A stretch of 6,258 nt of DNA, from positions 1 to 6,258 of the forward strand of contig JAUVIT010000120.1 of the NCBI GenBank assembly GCA_030592605.1. Direction: 5' to 3'. The first letter of the stretch is position 1. The number at the start of each line of letters is the position of its first letter. A model generated the notes under the pieces. It did no database searches. It worked only from the letters and a program-made list of their open reading frames with translations, and was not told where the DNA came from. This document shows positions 6,170 through 6,258 of this stretch, piece after piece. The translations under genes were made by a program, and so were the position numbers. This DNA comes from Bacteroidota bacterium (GTDB taxonomy: Bacteria; Bacteroidota; Bacteroidia; Bacteroidales; GCA-2748055).

Positions 6170-6218
6170 ATTGATTACGCATCTTCGCATCCTTGTACAA
6201 CGCTGTTATGCAATCAAT
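6170..6218. repeat. Nested inverted repeat centred on TTGTACAA
   Basis: Outer arms ATTGATT (6170-6176) and AATCAAT (6212-6218) enclose inner arms GCAT (6179-6182) and ATGC (6208-6211). Near the centre is the perfect palindrome TTGTACAA (6193-6200). The nearly shared centre suggests a dyad-symmetric protein-binding region or a cruciform rather than separate chance repeats. It lies about 170 nt upstream of the S9 promoter and just upstream of a possible gene start at 6243. Confidence 0.4.
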
Positions 6219-6242
6219 TATAATAATAACTAAGCTTATACA

Positions 6243-6258
6243 ATGAAGTTAGAAGTCA
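6243..6258 (+). CDS. Possible start of a divergently transcribed gene (only 5 codons visible)
   Basis: An ATG at 6243 opens MKLEV and then the window ends. It follows an A/T-rich stretch (6212-6242) of the kind that precedes genes in this phylum, and no other gene occupies this end. Five codons cannot prove a gene; this is a placement guess from context. Confidence 0.15.

Noticed and set aside
6031..6196. Direct repeat CATCCTTGT (6031-6039 and 6188-6196) as an attachment site
   Set aside because: Nine bases is short, no integrase or transposase gene is visible, and a match of this length can arise by chance in an intergenic region.

Overview
The window looks like chromosomal DNA of a member of the Bacteroidota, probably Bacteroidales or Marinilabiliales-like. 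The evidence is: start codons without Shine-Dalgarno sequences, A/T-rich leaders, a Bacteroidota-type -33/-7 promoter, two lipoprotein peptidases of kinds common in that phylum, and a YruB-like glutaredoxin. Lineage below phylum is inference. All six confident genes lie on the minus strand, so transcription runs from high to low coordinates.

Layout, in order of transcription. Positions 5970-6258 are an intergenic stretch with several inverted repeats, a good promoter candidate (5994-6025) and a palindrome against the first start codon. Five genes follow in close series: an S9-family serine peptidase lipoprotein (4071-5969), a small two-helix membrane protein of unknown function (3651-4064), a Crp/Fnr-family regulator (2990-3640, or to 3682), a thioredoxin-like/glutaredoxin fusion (2358-2939) and a stand-alone GroES-like co-chaperonin (2041-2322). 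A strong rho-independent terminator (1945-1981) closes the series. Beyond it begins a separate gene, a Dcp-type M3 metallopeptidase lipoprotein (start 1886), which runs off the left edge without its last residues.

The gaps in the series are 6, 10 (or an overlap of 32), 50 and 35 nt, so the five genes could form one operon; internal promoters cannot be excluded. It joins an envelope peptidase, a membrane protein, a regulator with cysteines near its effector pocket, a dithiol glutaredoxin tied to a degenerate thioredoxin domain, and a GroES without groEL beside it. The GroES has a shortened roof segment, which makes it a likely paralogue of the housekeeping copy. A reasonable inference is a redox- or protein-quality stress unit. 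No CRISPR array, transposase, tRNA or rRNA was seen.
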